From the NCBI RefSeq assembly GCF_000512585.2, contig NC_089241.1, positions 4,358,001 through 4,422,000 of the forward strand: a stretch of 64,000 nt of DNA, in the 5' to 3' direction. The stretch comes from Kwoniella bestiolae CBS 10118. Taxonomy: Eukaryota > Basidiomycota > Tremellomycetes > Tremellales > Cryptococcaceae. Positions 35,459 to 46,490 of the stretch are shown piece after piece. Within the stretch, counting starts at the first letter, position 1; every line of letters starts with the position of its first letter. A model generated the notes under the pieces. That model saw nothing but the letters and a program-made list of their open reading frames with translations. It was not told the DNA's origin and did not search any database. Made by a program: the position numbers and the translations under genes.

Positions 35459-38400
35459 TCACTTCTTTCCCTTCTTCTTTTTCTTCTTCTTCGAATTTCC
35501 GCCTGATGTGCTTGGCGCAGCTGCAGCTGGTTTCCCATCTGTGCCATCAGGAGATGGAGCTCGGGAAGCGTCAGCCGAGGTTGGTGTAGACTGAGTCTCT
35601 TCCGGCTGGTTGGGTGTAGCTTCGGTAGAAGTTTCAATGGGGACCTGGGATTCACTGGAAATTAATTCGCTAGACGCCGTATCCTCTGTATTGGATTGCT
35701 GTTGATCTGTCGATGAGCCGTTTTTGATTAATGCTGGAGTGGTTTCATCCGCAGGTTGTACTATACTGTCCGGTACCACCTGTTCAGAATTTGTCAAAGG
35801 AGGTATATCATCGATAGCATCTGTCGATATCGGTTCTGTTTCATCGAGAGAGGGTGCAGGTGTTTCGACTGCTGCCTGTTCTGGATCTCCATTTGCCAGT
35901 TTCTCGGTTGAAGGAAGGGGATCAGCGTCTACAGCGTTCGACGAAGGCACAGGAAAACTTTCATCGAGCACAGCTTGGACTGCTCCCGTCTCTTCCGTTA
36001 TCGCAGATTCGTCTTGTTGTTCAGCCGGTGGAGTGGGTGGTCTCGCCACGGAAGAAGCGAGCTCCGCGTGAGACGCATCTACGGCCGGTCCAGGCGCACT
36101 TTCATCGACGATAGCTTTCGCAGAGCTATGCTGCTCCTCGGGGGTGGTAGACTGTATAGGCTGTTGATCTTGATTGACTCCTTTCCCCTTGACCGATCCG
36201 TTGTCTGGCTCCTCCCTCTTGGCAACTTCTACTACCTGTCCCTCACCCGCATCCTCTTCTTTTGGTTCTGGGATCTTCACTTCGTCCTCCTTCGTTGCCA
36301 CTTCCTGCACATCATTGTCCTTGACCACTTTCTGGTTCACGCTGTTCTCTACCACCACTTCCCCTTGGATCTGACCCAAAGATTCATCATCTTTCTTCAC
36401 CTCTTTTACGACCTCCTCCCTCTTACCGTCCTCTCCGTTCAGTATTGCTTCCTTCACCTCATCCTTCTTTTGCGAGAGTGGAGGATGCTGGTGCGCCAAA
36501 TGCTTCACCTCAACAGCCACAGCAGCCTCCTCACCCGTCAAACCAATATTCATAGCTTCCAACTGAGCCTCCATATTCTCAACCGTGTCCTTATTGCTCT
36601 CCCTGAGACTGGCAGGTTCAGGTACATGCGTATGATTTGTACCGTCTATAAATCCTGAGAGCTGCGGCGAGTCAAAGACCGCATCGATACCTTGCGAATG
36701 AGGTGTTGGAGGAGCAGGTACATTCTTGGGTTTAGGAGTGGCGAGATCAGGTATGGCTGGTAGGTTTGAGCTGGATGAGGATTTGAAGGGTGAGTTGAAA
36801 GTTACTGGGGAAGATACGAGTTGTGCGGATTTGCGCGGTGGTGTTCTCGGTTCGTCGGTATTCCCATTGCTTGTACCGTTTGATGATGATGATGTTCTAT
36901 CTACACCTTCCGAATAATCTTTGACCCACCTCTCTAATTCTTCCAGCTTGTTCTGTAAATCTTTAGGAGTCTCCGGTGAGGGTATATCCGCGAAGACACC
37001 TTCATTCAGCTTATCCACCAAGAAGGGGACAACCATCCTGCACCACACATCTGCACTTGCCACACAAACTCGCTTGGCTTCTCTACGCTTCGCCGCTCTA
37101 GCTTCGGGAGTCATGAGCACTTCCGAGTTCCGCCGTAGCAGGTCCGCGCGAGGAGCTGAGGGTGTCCTACCGTGACCTGGTCGACTTTTTACGGGTGATA
37201 AGGGAATTTCATCTGAGATTGAGGTAGCTTGAGTGACGTATTGCAATAAGACACTTGTCGAACTAAGCAATGACGAAGTATGGATCGAGACAAGCTGAGA
37301 ATGAAGTTCGAGTGGAGCGAGGAGACGGAGATTGTTGAATGCTGTGAGGTAGGCGTTGATGAGGGTTGCTATAGGTGGGAAATGAGATACAGAATCTATT
37401 GGAGGTAAGGGTGGAGGTGAAGTGGATGAAGAGACGATATGAGGGATGTGCTCTGCGACTACGAGGATCTGAGAGGGAGGAAGCACTGCTTTGGCTGAAT
37501 CTCGCAGGATGGATGAGAAGTCGGTTGAAGCGTTCGCTAGAGATTGAGAGAACGTCGAGAGGACCGTTGAAGAGAAAGGTGCTGAGATCAGGGGCGCGAA
37601 ATCCAATCCTACTCTAGAGAACGACATTGCGCAGTATCCCAGCTGAACGAGGATGGAAGACATTGATCCGGAATCGGAAGATATCCTCGGTATGTAAGCT
37701 GTGACCAGGTCAACGAGGTCGGTGATAGCTTGTCTTGCGAAAGAAGTGATATGAAGAGCTGCTATTGGTGATGAAGATGCCTCCAGGAAGATGGCAGTGA
37801 ACTGAGCTATGATGTCGTATACATGTTCTCGGAAGAGGTCGATGTATTTTCTAAGATATCGTACTGGTTCCGCCTTATCTCTATCGATGGATAATAGCTG
37901 AGCGCGGAAATTGTGATATCTACTTGAGATGAAGACCAGGCCTAATTCACTTTCATCCATTGCGTCGAGTCGTCGGAGGAAGGACACTGTCTTGACCAGA
38001 GCTGGAAGTTTGACGGGTTCACGAAGTAATGCGAGAAGTTGGGCAAGCATCAACTGAAGTATACCTTCGACTTCTCTGTTCACGTCCTGCACTAAAGCGA
38101 CCGAGGCATATTTCTTCGACAGCGAGTGACAGTGATTGAGCAGTTCCATTGCTTCTTGATAGTATCCATTTCTGACACACGTTTCCATCAATTGGGGAAG
38201 TTCCAGCAGATCTAACAATTTATCTTGATGTTCCTGCACCAGCGCAGCTTTCCCTCTGACATTCTGTATGCTCCCTGTGGTACTCGTGAAGGTCTTGCAC
38301 TCATCTTCTAAAGATGGTATAGCTCCTATCAATTTACCTAGACTATCTGAGAAATCGTCGAATGCCGAGCTGACTGCGGAAGAGCATTTATGCACTGAGA

Positions 38401-38766
38401 TGAAGGTGGGGTATTCTCGGAAACACAAGTTGGTGAGGTCGGATTCTACCGTTGACGTCTCGGTGGATATGAGCTGGGGTTGTCGAAGGAGTTCGTGCAA
38501 GGACAAGGAAAGGAGTTGGTCGACATATTGAGTTGCGGATGGATTGGAGAAGTCTATTGCGGGGGATGAGGATTGAAGAAGGTCTAACAGAGTGGGTGGT
38601 GCTTCTGCAGATAATCACAAGTATGTCAGTGTCAGTTAGGCGTTGGGAAGGTGATTCACGTACCTTGTTCATCAGAAAGAGCAAGAACCCCATTTTGATC
38701 TCCTGAATGAAGTTGACTTGTGGTCGCGAGGACGTCGTCTCGATCCTGTTCTCCATCTATCTCCAT
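35459..38766 (-). CDS. COG8: Conserved oligomeric Golgi complex subunit 8 with long acidic tail
   Basis: Cog8 is a lobe-B subunit of the COG tethering complex for intra-Golgi retrograde traffic. Exon 1 (MEIDGEQDRDDVLATTSQ, ATG at 38766) joins at about 38663/38606 to EAPPTLLDLLQSSSP, then QYVDQLLSLSLHELLRQP. The Dor1/Cog8 core covers about 36900-38540, with SLEDECKTFTSTTGSIQNVRG, ELPQLMETCVRNGYYQEAMEL and FRAQLLSIDRDKAEPVRYLRK. The second half, about 480 residues (35459-36900), is low-complexity, Glu/Lys/Ser/Pro-rich, and ends in a run of lysines. The total is about 1,070 residues against roughly 600 in yeast or human Cog8. The whole part after exon 1 is one uninterrupted frame, so the extension is real coding sequence. 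It is divergent from the AAA ATPase gene. Confidence 0.85.
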
Positions 38767-39194
38767 CTTCCTACGATGACTGGGCTAGTTGTGGTTTGTT
38801 CAGCGTCTATAAGGTATTTTGATACTTTGTCAATGGCTGTATATCCATTTATACACGAACGCGGTGTAGGTGGTGGTTGTTGTCTGTATAGCCTGTTGCT
38901 CAACCGAGATGCATCTTACGTAACCGCAGGGGGACAACGATGGAGATGCTATATAACTCCGTCAAGACAACACCTAATCTCTGAAATATCACTCACTCAC
39001 CCCCCTTCGATGGGTTTCAAGATGAATAAGATATCTGGTCATGATATCTTTCATCTTGTCCATCTTTCTTACCAGCTGAGCTCTTCCCTATCCTCGCACT
39101 CTTCATCTAATCATTCACATATCATACCTATCCATCTACAGTGTATTCCTGTCTTTTCAACGATACCCGGCATCCCCCATATCCTACCATCATC
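38767..39194. promoter_or_regulatory. Divergent COG8/AAA-ATPase promoter
   Basis: 428 bp between divergent starts. A short inverted pair around ATGAATAAGATATC/GATATC near 39020-39045 is weak, and nothing else was recognised. Confidence 0.4.
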
Positions 39195-42100
39195 ATGCGA
39201 CGGCTTTCCCCTTCAACTCTTCGTCAAAGAGTCTTGCCTCCTTTATCTCGAAGGGTCTTAAATATATCTCCAACGACCACGAGAACCCTCAAGACCAGTA
39301 CCAATCTACAGCTACCTAGATCGACATCTTCCAGGCGTACGTTTGTAGATTCTTCGACCAATCATGCTCCTGAAGAACCTTTCGATCACTCCGAGCAGAT
39401 ACACGAAGAAACATCAGATGAACCGCCAATCGCACCAAACACTGAAGATGACCTCTTCCACTACACAACTTCCGTTATACCACCTTCAAAACCTTCTTCT
39501 GCTTTGCCCATGGAGCTCGGTCCTGCTCTGACCCATTTGTCAACCTCCTTCTTACCCGGAAATCAGCATCTCGCCGAGGATCTAAAACCTTCTTCATCAC
39601 CTTTCACCCATGTTGTCACTTTCCCCGACTCGTCCGGTAGACCACGGACAGATCCTGCGGAACCTACTCAAGAGATAGATGATTCTGCTCCGGAAGCTGT
39701 ATTGGCTCTTGCATCGCCGTTCGAAGGTGGAGAAGCGTATGTCACGGATGCAGTCAAGAGGTTAGCCAATGAAATGAATGCGGATATAGTGAGGCTGGAT
39801 CTGATCACGGGCTTGGGACTAGATGGACCATCTTCCCCGCTGGGAAGTAGAGGTGAGCTATCCGTCGCCTTCGTTCTTATCAACCTAGAACTAATGTTAT
39901 CCTTGCAGGCATCGAATCACCCTCAATACCTTCCTCCCTGAATCCCCTATATCTCCCAGCACCTCAGCCTCTCATGACTGCTAAGAAGGAGACGATGGAA
40001 GCAGAAGACCAAGATGAACAAGGTGGTATGCCTGGTATGTTTGCTAGCGTGCCCATAGCTGTTGTCGGTGGTGGAGGTGGGATGATGCCCCCTGGTATAG
40101 GTGGTTTACCAGGAATGGCAGGGCTGGAGGAAGATCTACCTCAAGGTCAAATCAACGGTGAATGGGTCAGCTTCTTCAACAGAATAATCAATGCTGGTCA
40201 ATCGCAACCTGGTAAGAAACGTATAGTTGTGCTTGAATCGACTATCGCAATGTCAAAGACGTTCCCAATATGGTGGCCTTCTTTGGTAGAAGCTGTTCAA
40301 CAGAGGCGGAAAGGTATCATCACCCCACCCAAGCCAATTCGAAAAGGACAAAGCGTAAATATAGAAGAACCTTCTTTGGTATATCCAACCAGTATTATTC
40401 TTCAGTGTACACCCTCCCTTGCCTTACCACACACAGCGGCCGCTTTCGCTTCAGCTGCTCGAGATGAAGATGGTTCATTACGCGAAGAGGATGAACATCC
40501 CGAGGAGATGGAGGAAGAAGAATCGGATAGGAATGTGGATCCCGCTTCAGCTGCTTTGGCTGCGATTGAGGAGAAGTTCAAGAGCATGGGGATCAGCGTC
40601 CACTCGCATGTTGAAGTGGTCAAGCCTAGGAATGATGCCAAGTTATGGTGGGGAAGTGAAGAGAGCGATGTGAATGGTCGAAAGGAAGGTGATAAGGGGC
40701 GACTGAGCTTGATGCTCTCCAAAGGGTGAGACCGTTCTGAAATTGAAATTGAGAGGACTCTGCTGATACTTCCTATCAAGTGTGCCCGGTATTCTTCCAT
40801 CTTTTGGCAGCAAAGCACAAGAAAGCGGACAAAAGCCTACAAACCCACTACGTCGGTTGTTGATGAGTCGCTTTAGTGTTCCTCCGAATCAAGCACCTAA
40901 CCCCACTGAATCTCTTGTGTGGAAAGCCTATCCAATCATTCCTCAACATCGTAATTTCCAAGCTGAGAAAGAGGCGAGGATACATCAGCGGAGAATGTGG
41001 ACTGCTGCGTTGATACAAAGGGCTGTTTATCAACTTGGAGGAACTCTCGCCAACCCATTAGAAGTATTCTCGACGAGTGAAATTACCGGTCGTCCCCTGA
41101 CAAGGAAAACAGAATCGAGCGGATCAGGAAAAGGATGGGGAAATACGGTGGTATCGTGGACCGACGCTATGCACATCGCGAGTATAGCACTTGGTACTGC
41201 TATCCGCTCTGGTGGTTTGGACAATGGTCTTGTTAAGGTCACATGGCAAAACATCATTCAAGCTAGAAAAGCTATGGGAGAGGAAAAGAAGATAGCTACC
41301 GAGCAAATCAAGAGACATCTACCTTCTGGAAACGTCAAGCTCGACTCGAAGACGAAATCAGAAATTGAAACTGCACCTCAAAGCGTGCTTGACCCAGTGG
41401 TGGAGCAGATCAAGAAGTCAAAGAACCTCTCGCAGCATGAAAAGAGGTTACTACCCTGTATCGTAGACCCCACCAAACTTGCTTCCACTACATTCAAAGA
41501 CGTTCATTTGCCTGAGAAGACGGTAGATGGTATACGATCTATGGTGTCTCTTCCACTGCTATTCCCGGAAGCTTTTAGAGGTGGTGTATTGAAAGAGCAT
41601 GCTACCACTGGTGCTTTATTGTTTGGACCTCCAGGTACTGGTAAAACCCTACTTGCTAGGGCTGTAGCAGCAGAGAGCGGTGCCAGGATGTTGGCGATTC
41701 AGCCTAGTGATGTGAATGATATGTATGTGGGAGAGGGAGAGAAGCTGTAAGCTACATTCATTCATCTCTGTCACCGTCACCGCCCCCTCAGCTGACATCG
41801 TCCTGGTCACAGTGTGAAAGCCGTCTTCAATCTCGCTCGTCGATTGTCTCCATGTGTGGTTTTCCTCGATGAGGTTGATGCCCTTTTCGGCGCTCGTATA
41901 TCTCGAGGTTCAGCTGGATCCATGTCGCACAATCTATTGCTCACCGAGTTCATGCAAGAGATGGATGGTCTGAGTTCGGCTATTGCGAACAAGGATAAAC
42001 GAGTCGTTGTGATCGGTGCTACCAATAGACCATTCGATCTGGATGATGCTGTACTTCGGAGGCTGCCCAGGAGGCTTCTGGTTGATTTGCCTAGTGTAGA

Positions 42101-43013
42101 AGGAAGAAAAGGTGAGTTGAGAGGATGTTGGAGTATCGCACAATGGTTGACAGCTGACGCCTGTATGCTTAGCAATCCTCGAGATCTTGTTGCGAGGGGA
42201 GAACCTAGGCGAGGATGTCGATCTCGAAAAATTAGCCAAGGAGACGGATGGTTTCTCCGGATCCGACTTGAAGCGTAAGTTCGCCAAGCGGCGGTTATTG
42301 AGGATCAACTTACTGATAATGCTGCAGATCTCTGTGTCAGCGCCGCTTTGGCCGCGGTGAAAGACACTGTTCAGGTTCCTTGGGCGAACAAGTCTACGAG
42401 CAACGCTGGCGCTGAGATACCGGCAACCACTCTACCATCAACCACGCCTGGAGGAGGAGCTCAATCCGAAGTACTGGTATTCACTCCTTCCGAAAGTGGT
42501 GGAGGTGGAAGGAAGAAAGCTCAGGTGAAACGCCAAAAGACCGCTGCGCCCGTCGCTGGACCATCTCGATTGGTACTGAATACCACTGCCTCAGGTCAAC
42601 CTATCCCGGAAAATGCCGAGGAAGGCATATCAACTCTGGAAGGCGAGGGTGAAGGTGATCAACAGATAGCTCAAGGAGAGGTGGACGAGCTCTTATCAGC
42701 CAATAAAGCGGGTAACGAACCCTCTACTGAGGAGATGGCAGAAGATGAAGAAGATGAATCTACAACATCGGATCTTCCTGAACCTCCTGTCAGAATATTG
42801 GCATGGAAACATTTCAAGATTGCCCTAGAGGAGATCCGACCGTCAAGTTCAGAAGAGGGCAGTTTGCCCGAGCTCAGGAAGTGGTCCGAGCAGTTCGGAG
42901 AGGGCGGGACTCGGAAGGGTAAGAAGAGTGGGTTTGGGAAAGGGTTTGGATTTGGGGATGAGAAGACTGGAGATAGGTTGTCAGGGTATGGGAAGGTCAA
43001 ACAGGATGATTAG
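39195..43013 (+). CDS. Mitochondrial AAA ATPase, meiotic clade (Msp1/ATAD1/spastin-like core)
   Basis: A ~1,150-residue protein. The basic, Ser/Thr-rich N-terminus MRRLSPSTLRQRVLPPLSRR looks like a mitochondrial targeting signal. A long N-terminal region follows (with a GGGGGMMPPGIGGLPG loop near 40065-40105) that I cannot assign. The AAA core starts near 41490 (LPEKTVDGIRSMVSLPLLFPE). Walker A GPPGTGKT is at 41624-41650, the pore-loop region is near 41710, and Walker B VVFLDEVDALFG is at 41856-41892. Sensor 1 is GATNRPFDLDDAV (42016-42055), and the arginine finger context is RRLPRR. Helical-lid sequence (TDGFSGSDLK) follows in the next exons, then a C-terminal disordered acidic segment. Msp1-type enzymes extract membrane proteins, but the large N-terminal extension differs from the short TM anchor of Msp1, so the exact role is open. 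Confidence 0.8.
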
Positions 43014-43853
43014 GGGTTGGACGATTGCATTGTACTCATTTGATAGATCTTTGCATGCATCTATACAGGAGGGATGTTTACACGTGCCGATTCTGGATTG
43101 CAGCGAGTGTGTGCTTGACAACCGAAGTAAATCATAGCGACATGCTTTGACTTACGTTAACTACTTTAACCATTATGCTTCACCAAGATTAACGAGCAGT
43201 AAGCTTATCGATCGGTAGGTCAAACTCTCATCCAAGATCTTCAACGTGCCTTGTAAATGACATGAAACACCACAACGTTACAGCATTGCTATATACACTC
43301 ATATATACATTTACACATCGCTTCAAAGGTATTGACATCTTTCTGCCATCTCTCGGTAACTCCCCTGTCACCCAGCGATGAGATCAAGATTCAAGGGTCG
43401 GTCCTTTTGATGAACATCACAAACAAAGAAGGAGATCTAACAATGATTGATGATTGATCCGTCGTCAGGATCTACGTGGATGATCACCCCCGAAATAGAC
43501 TTTTATCGGGGGGATGAAACGTCAGATATACATTACTAAGGAAACGAGGTACACAGATGACGTCCCTTTCAACCGATCGAAATTGAGATCGACAAAGAAA
43601 TCTATGTTGAAGCGTTGGGTTTACACTCTACAGTACAATCGATGGAATGCAATGAAGAGAAGACAATAAATGTCTATGAGGTGCATACGAAATGTATAAA
43701 AGCAGGTGAAAAATTGCACCTTTCATTCATCCCTTCCTCTATCCTCCAATCCAAACTCCGTCATTCTTTCACTGCATATATATCTACTCTTATATTCCAT
43801 CTTTTCGTGTACTCTCATTCCTAAGTACTGTTTCTGCGAATCAGTACAATACA
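43014..43853. promoter_or_regulatory. Intergenic region upstream of the DUF3455 gene
   Basis: 840 bp without a supportable gene. It contains an inverted repeat with 7-nt arms, CCCCCGA (43487-43493) and TCGGGGG (43506-43512), separated by 12 nt. A CACGTG lies at 43081-43086. The last ~150 bp is pyrimidine-rich before the start at 43854. Confidence 0.4.
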
Positions 43854-44823
43854 ATGTTCTGCCAACCCCTCATTGCGCTATTCGCCATGGTACCCCTGGT
43901 CCTCTCAGCCCCAGCTGCTAGTACAGCTTCGACCTCCAACGTAGACTTCAAATCCTCCTCTTCCATCCAAAAATCTACCTTCCCAACTCTCGCAGCCAGG
44001 ATCCCTCAGAACTGCCCAGTAAGCAATATTACCGTTCCGTTAAGCTCCGTAGCGGGTCTTTCAGTCCCCAGTGGACAGGTCGTTTCTGCCATCGCGGTTG
44101 GGAGGGGGGTGCAAAATTATACGTGTAGTAATGGGACTTATGCTTCTGCTGGAGCTTTGGCCAAGTAAGCTTCTCTTATTTTTCGCTGTATAATGCTTAT
44201 GCTTATCATGTGAGATTGGGTGCTGATCTGATCAATGCTGGTCAATAGCCTCTTCGACGTATCTTGTTTATACACCTTGACTTCAGGTTTCATCGATCCC
44301 AATACAATCAGCGGTCTTCTACCCAAAATGGCATTCTCCGCTCTATCCTTCCCCGATGCAGGTAGTAAAATACCTCTTGCAATCCACCATCAATTTGTGT
44401 GAGTCATCATACGCCATGCACCTACATATACGAAAGGTGATTACTGATTGGCATTGTTCAGTGCTACCCCCGGCTCTACCACAAAAGGAGCCATCTCCCC
44501 CGAATTCTCAACAGGATCCGACCACGTCATACTATCCAAAATAGCTGGTGTGAACGCCCCTTCCGATTCTACCACCAACGTTCCCTGGCTTCAGCTCGGT
44601 GCTTTGGAAGGTCAGGGGACGTTGTCGAAATCTGTCTTCAGGACTAACACTTTCAAAGGTCAACCGCCCACTTCTGTAAGTTTAAACCTTATCTCCACAT
44701 ATCCCTCTCTCATACTGTAGAGAGGAGAAAAGTACTGATTGTCCATTGCTGGTATTATAGTGTACTGCCGAAGGTGAACCGCTAAGCGTGCAGTACGCGA
44801 CGATGTACTTCTTCACCGAGTAG
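43854..44823 (+). CDS. Secreted DUF3455 family protein
   Basis: The protein starts with a clear signal peptide, MFCQPLIALFAMVPLVLSA, and likely cleavage near APA. The mature part contains PSGQVVSAIAVGRGVQNYTC, as in DUF3455 proteins, then GALAKLFDVSCLYTL, IHHQFVATPGST and VPWLQLGALEGQGTLSK, and ends CTAEGEPLSVQYATMYFFTE. Introns lie at about 44166-44248, 44400-44459 and 44675-44759. The protein is about 260 residues, with four or more Cys and N-glycosylation sites. DUF3455 proteins are secreted and of unknown function. The gene is isolated by long flanking gaps, as expected for a regulated secreted protein. Confidence 0.82.
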
Positions 44824-45371
44824 GGGTACCTCAGTGCACATCATACCGAATCATAACATCATCTGGATGTAAAATGTTTGTCATCTAATTTACGGAGAGA
44901 ATGCATGTGTGTTAATTGTCACCCCCACCGATGCGATCTAATGCTCTCAATTGGGTTCACACAAACATTTCACCGACTCGTGATACATCCTTACTTATCT
45001 TGTTTGTAGGTGAGCTCACCAGTCGATTGGTCAGCAAGTATATTGTGGTGGCACTGACAAGGTACCATCAAACAATCAAACAATCAATCTCACTCTCATC
45101 CAACCAACCTCGGCCGTCAAGGTCACCTCGGGGTTTGACTGAATGCTGGATTAGTGGAAACTCAGCGCGAAGATGCTGGATTAACATGCTGGATTAGCGG
45201 GTTACTGTACAGACAAGTCATTCAACTTAGCCGGATGGGTAGAATGGGTTCAATCAATCCTTTTTTTGGTGACAACATGCAGTCATCATATCTCACGATG
45301 TATCTTGAGAGTAGCGTTGATATCCGACCACCAACCTTCTGCCTAAGCCATGATGCAGATCCACTGACATC
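44824..45371. other. Intergenic region with short direct repeats
   Basis: 548 bp between the DUF3455 stop and the BTB-like start. It contains three direct copies of ATGCTGGATTA (45143-45153, 45173-45183, 45186-45196) and the duplicated ATCAAACA/ATCAAT pattern near 45065-45090. No open frame with an ATG and family character was found. Confidence 0.45.
45143..45196 (+). repeat. Three direct copies of an 11-mer
   Basis: ATGCTGGATTA occurs at 45143-45153, 45173-45183 and 45186-45196. The second and third are separated by only 2 nt. The origin is unknown; it may be slippage or the scar of a small insertion. Confidence 0.8.
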
Positions 45372-46224
45372 ATGCCCGTTCATCCAGAGTATCAAGCCTC
45401 TCTGGGATTCATTCTGATCAGTTCAAGAGATAACGCCCAGTTCAACGTTGATCTCAAGACATATCTCTTGTTACTGTAAGTGAAACTCATCTCCCTGACG
45501 ATACATTGATATCTGATTCGTTCAGGCCAACCTCACTCTTGTCCATACCGTAGTGGCAGACCAATCGACTTTTCCATCGTCAAACCACTTTCAATCGAAT
45601 GTTACAAATCGGAGCTCTGCCTCTTACTGCACATCGCGACAGGTCGGGATCCCTCAACTCTGCTACCCACCATCCGATTCCTCTCGTTCCCACTTGTACT
45701 TAATCAACTACCTTATCCCCAGAACTTCCGAATGGCCATTGCTCACCTCCTCAATGAGAATCCAGCCATGATTGTCGATACGCTGCCGCACGTTACGAAA
45801 GCCCTCATTTACATTGGGATCATCTGCCGCATCTTTCGTACTCGAATCCTACTGGAATGCTTCCTCGCTAATCTCGAGTTGAGGAAGGAGATCGTACAGA
45901 AGGGATGGACAGATCTGTATACGGGAAGTTGCGGGAGGGGTTTCACCGAACTGTGTGATCATCTCGCTTCCTCATTTGGGACCAAGTATCGAGTATCGTT
46001 CTTCCATGAAGGTGAGCAAGAGCAAGTGATGTGATCCCAAACAAAGCTGACGTGAAATTCCTGATTCCCGCTTTCCGATTTCTTGCAGAGCGATATTTCT
46101 CCGTGAGCATCTTGAATCCCCTCACTGATCAATACCAGGAGGTGAAGAGGATCCAAGAGGATTGATCGGATTAGGCGATCAAGCAGCAGCAGCGGTTGAG
46201 TTGATGAAATTAGATGGTCCATAA
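45372..46224 (+). CDS. Short BTB/POZ-like hypothetical protein
   Basis: Not recognised with certainty. A three-exon model gives 215 residues: exon 1 45372-45475, exon 2 45554-46011, exon 3 46139-46224. The N-terminus MPVHPEYQASLGFILISSR, followed by DNAQFNVDLKTYLL, resembles the first strand and helix of a BTB fold. The middle part has LCLLLHIATGRDPSTLLP and MAIAHLLNENP, like the large BTB-like paralogue families of tremellomycetes. The usual segment after the first helix (the 'S-x-V-F-x-x-M' part) is missing, so the domain is abbreviated. The end is DQAAAAVELMKLDGP. Inclusion of a 14-nt cassette (46089-46102) would instead end the protein at 46165. The gene could be a decaying paralogue; no in-frame stop is needed to be skipped in this model. 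Confidence 0.45.
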
Positions 46225-46443
46225 TCTCTATACATATTTGGTCAGCCAAGGAAGGGACTATTGTACAACATATACGTTGTATTATAACATCGACCATGCA
46301 TTGCACGTACAATGACAGATGCAAGACTTGATGCTCTGACTTGATGCTCTGTCGCATAAGATTGTAAATAGTTGTGAAAATAGTAATATACAACGTGTAA
46401 TAGCTGATGAAGGGTATAATCAAGAAATGCAGGGTATATCCCC

Positions 46444-46467
46444 CTTCTCCTTCTCCTTCTCCTTCTC
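46444..46467 (+). repeat. (CTTCTC)4 repeat
   Basis: Four tandem CTTCTC units just beyond the stop of the JJJ1-SRR1 gene (46491), in its likely 3' UTR, where the transcript is GAGAAG-rich. Confidence 0.75.
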
Positions 46468-46490
46468 CTCTCCAAGCAATCTATCCAATG

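Noticed and set aside
44916..45197. 93-codon plus-strand ORF upstream of the BTB-like gene
   Set aside because: It starts at TTG and runs through the 11-mer direct repeats, with no domain and no good splice into the next exon.
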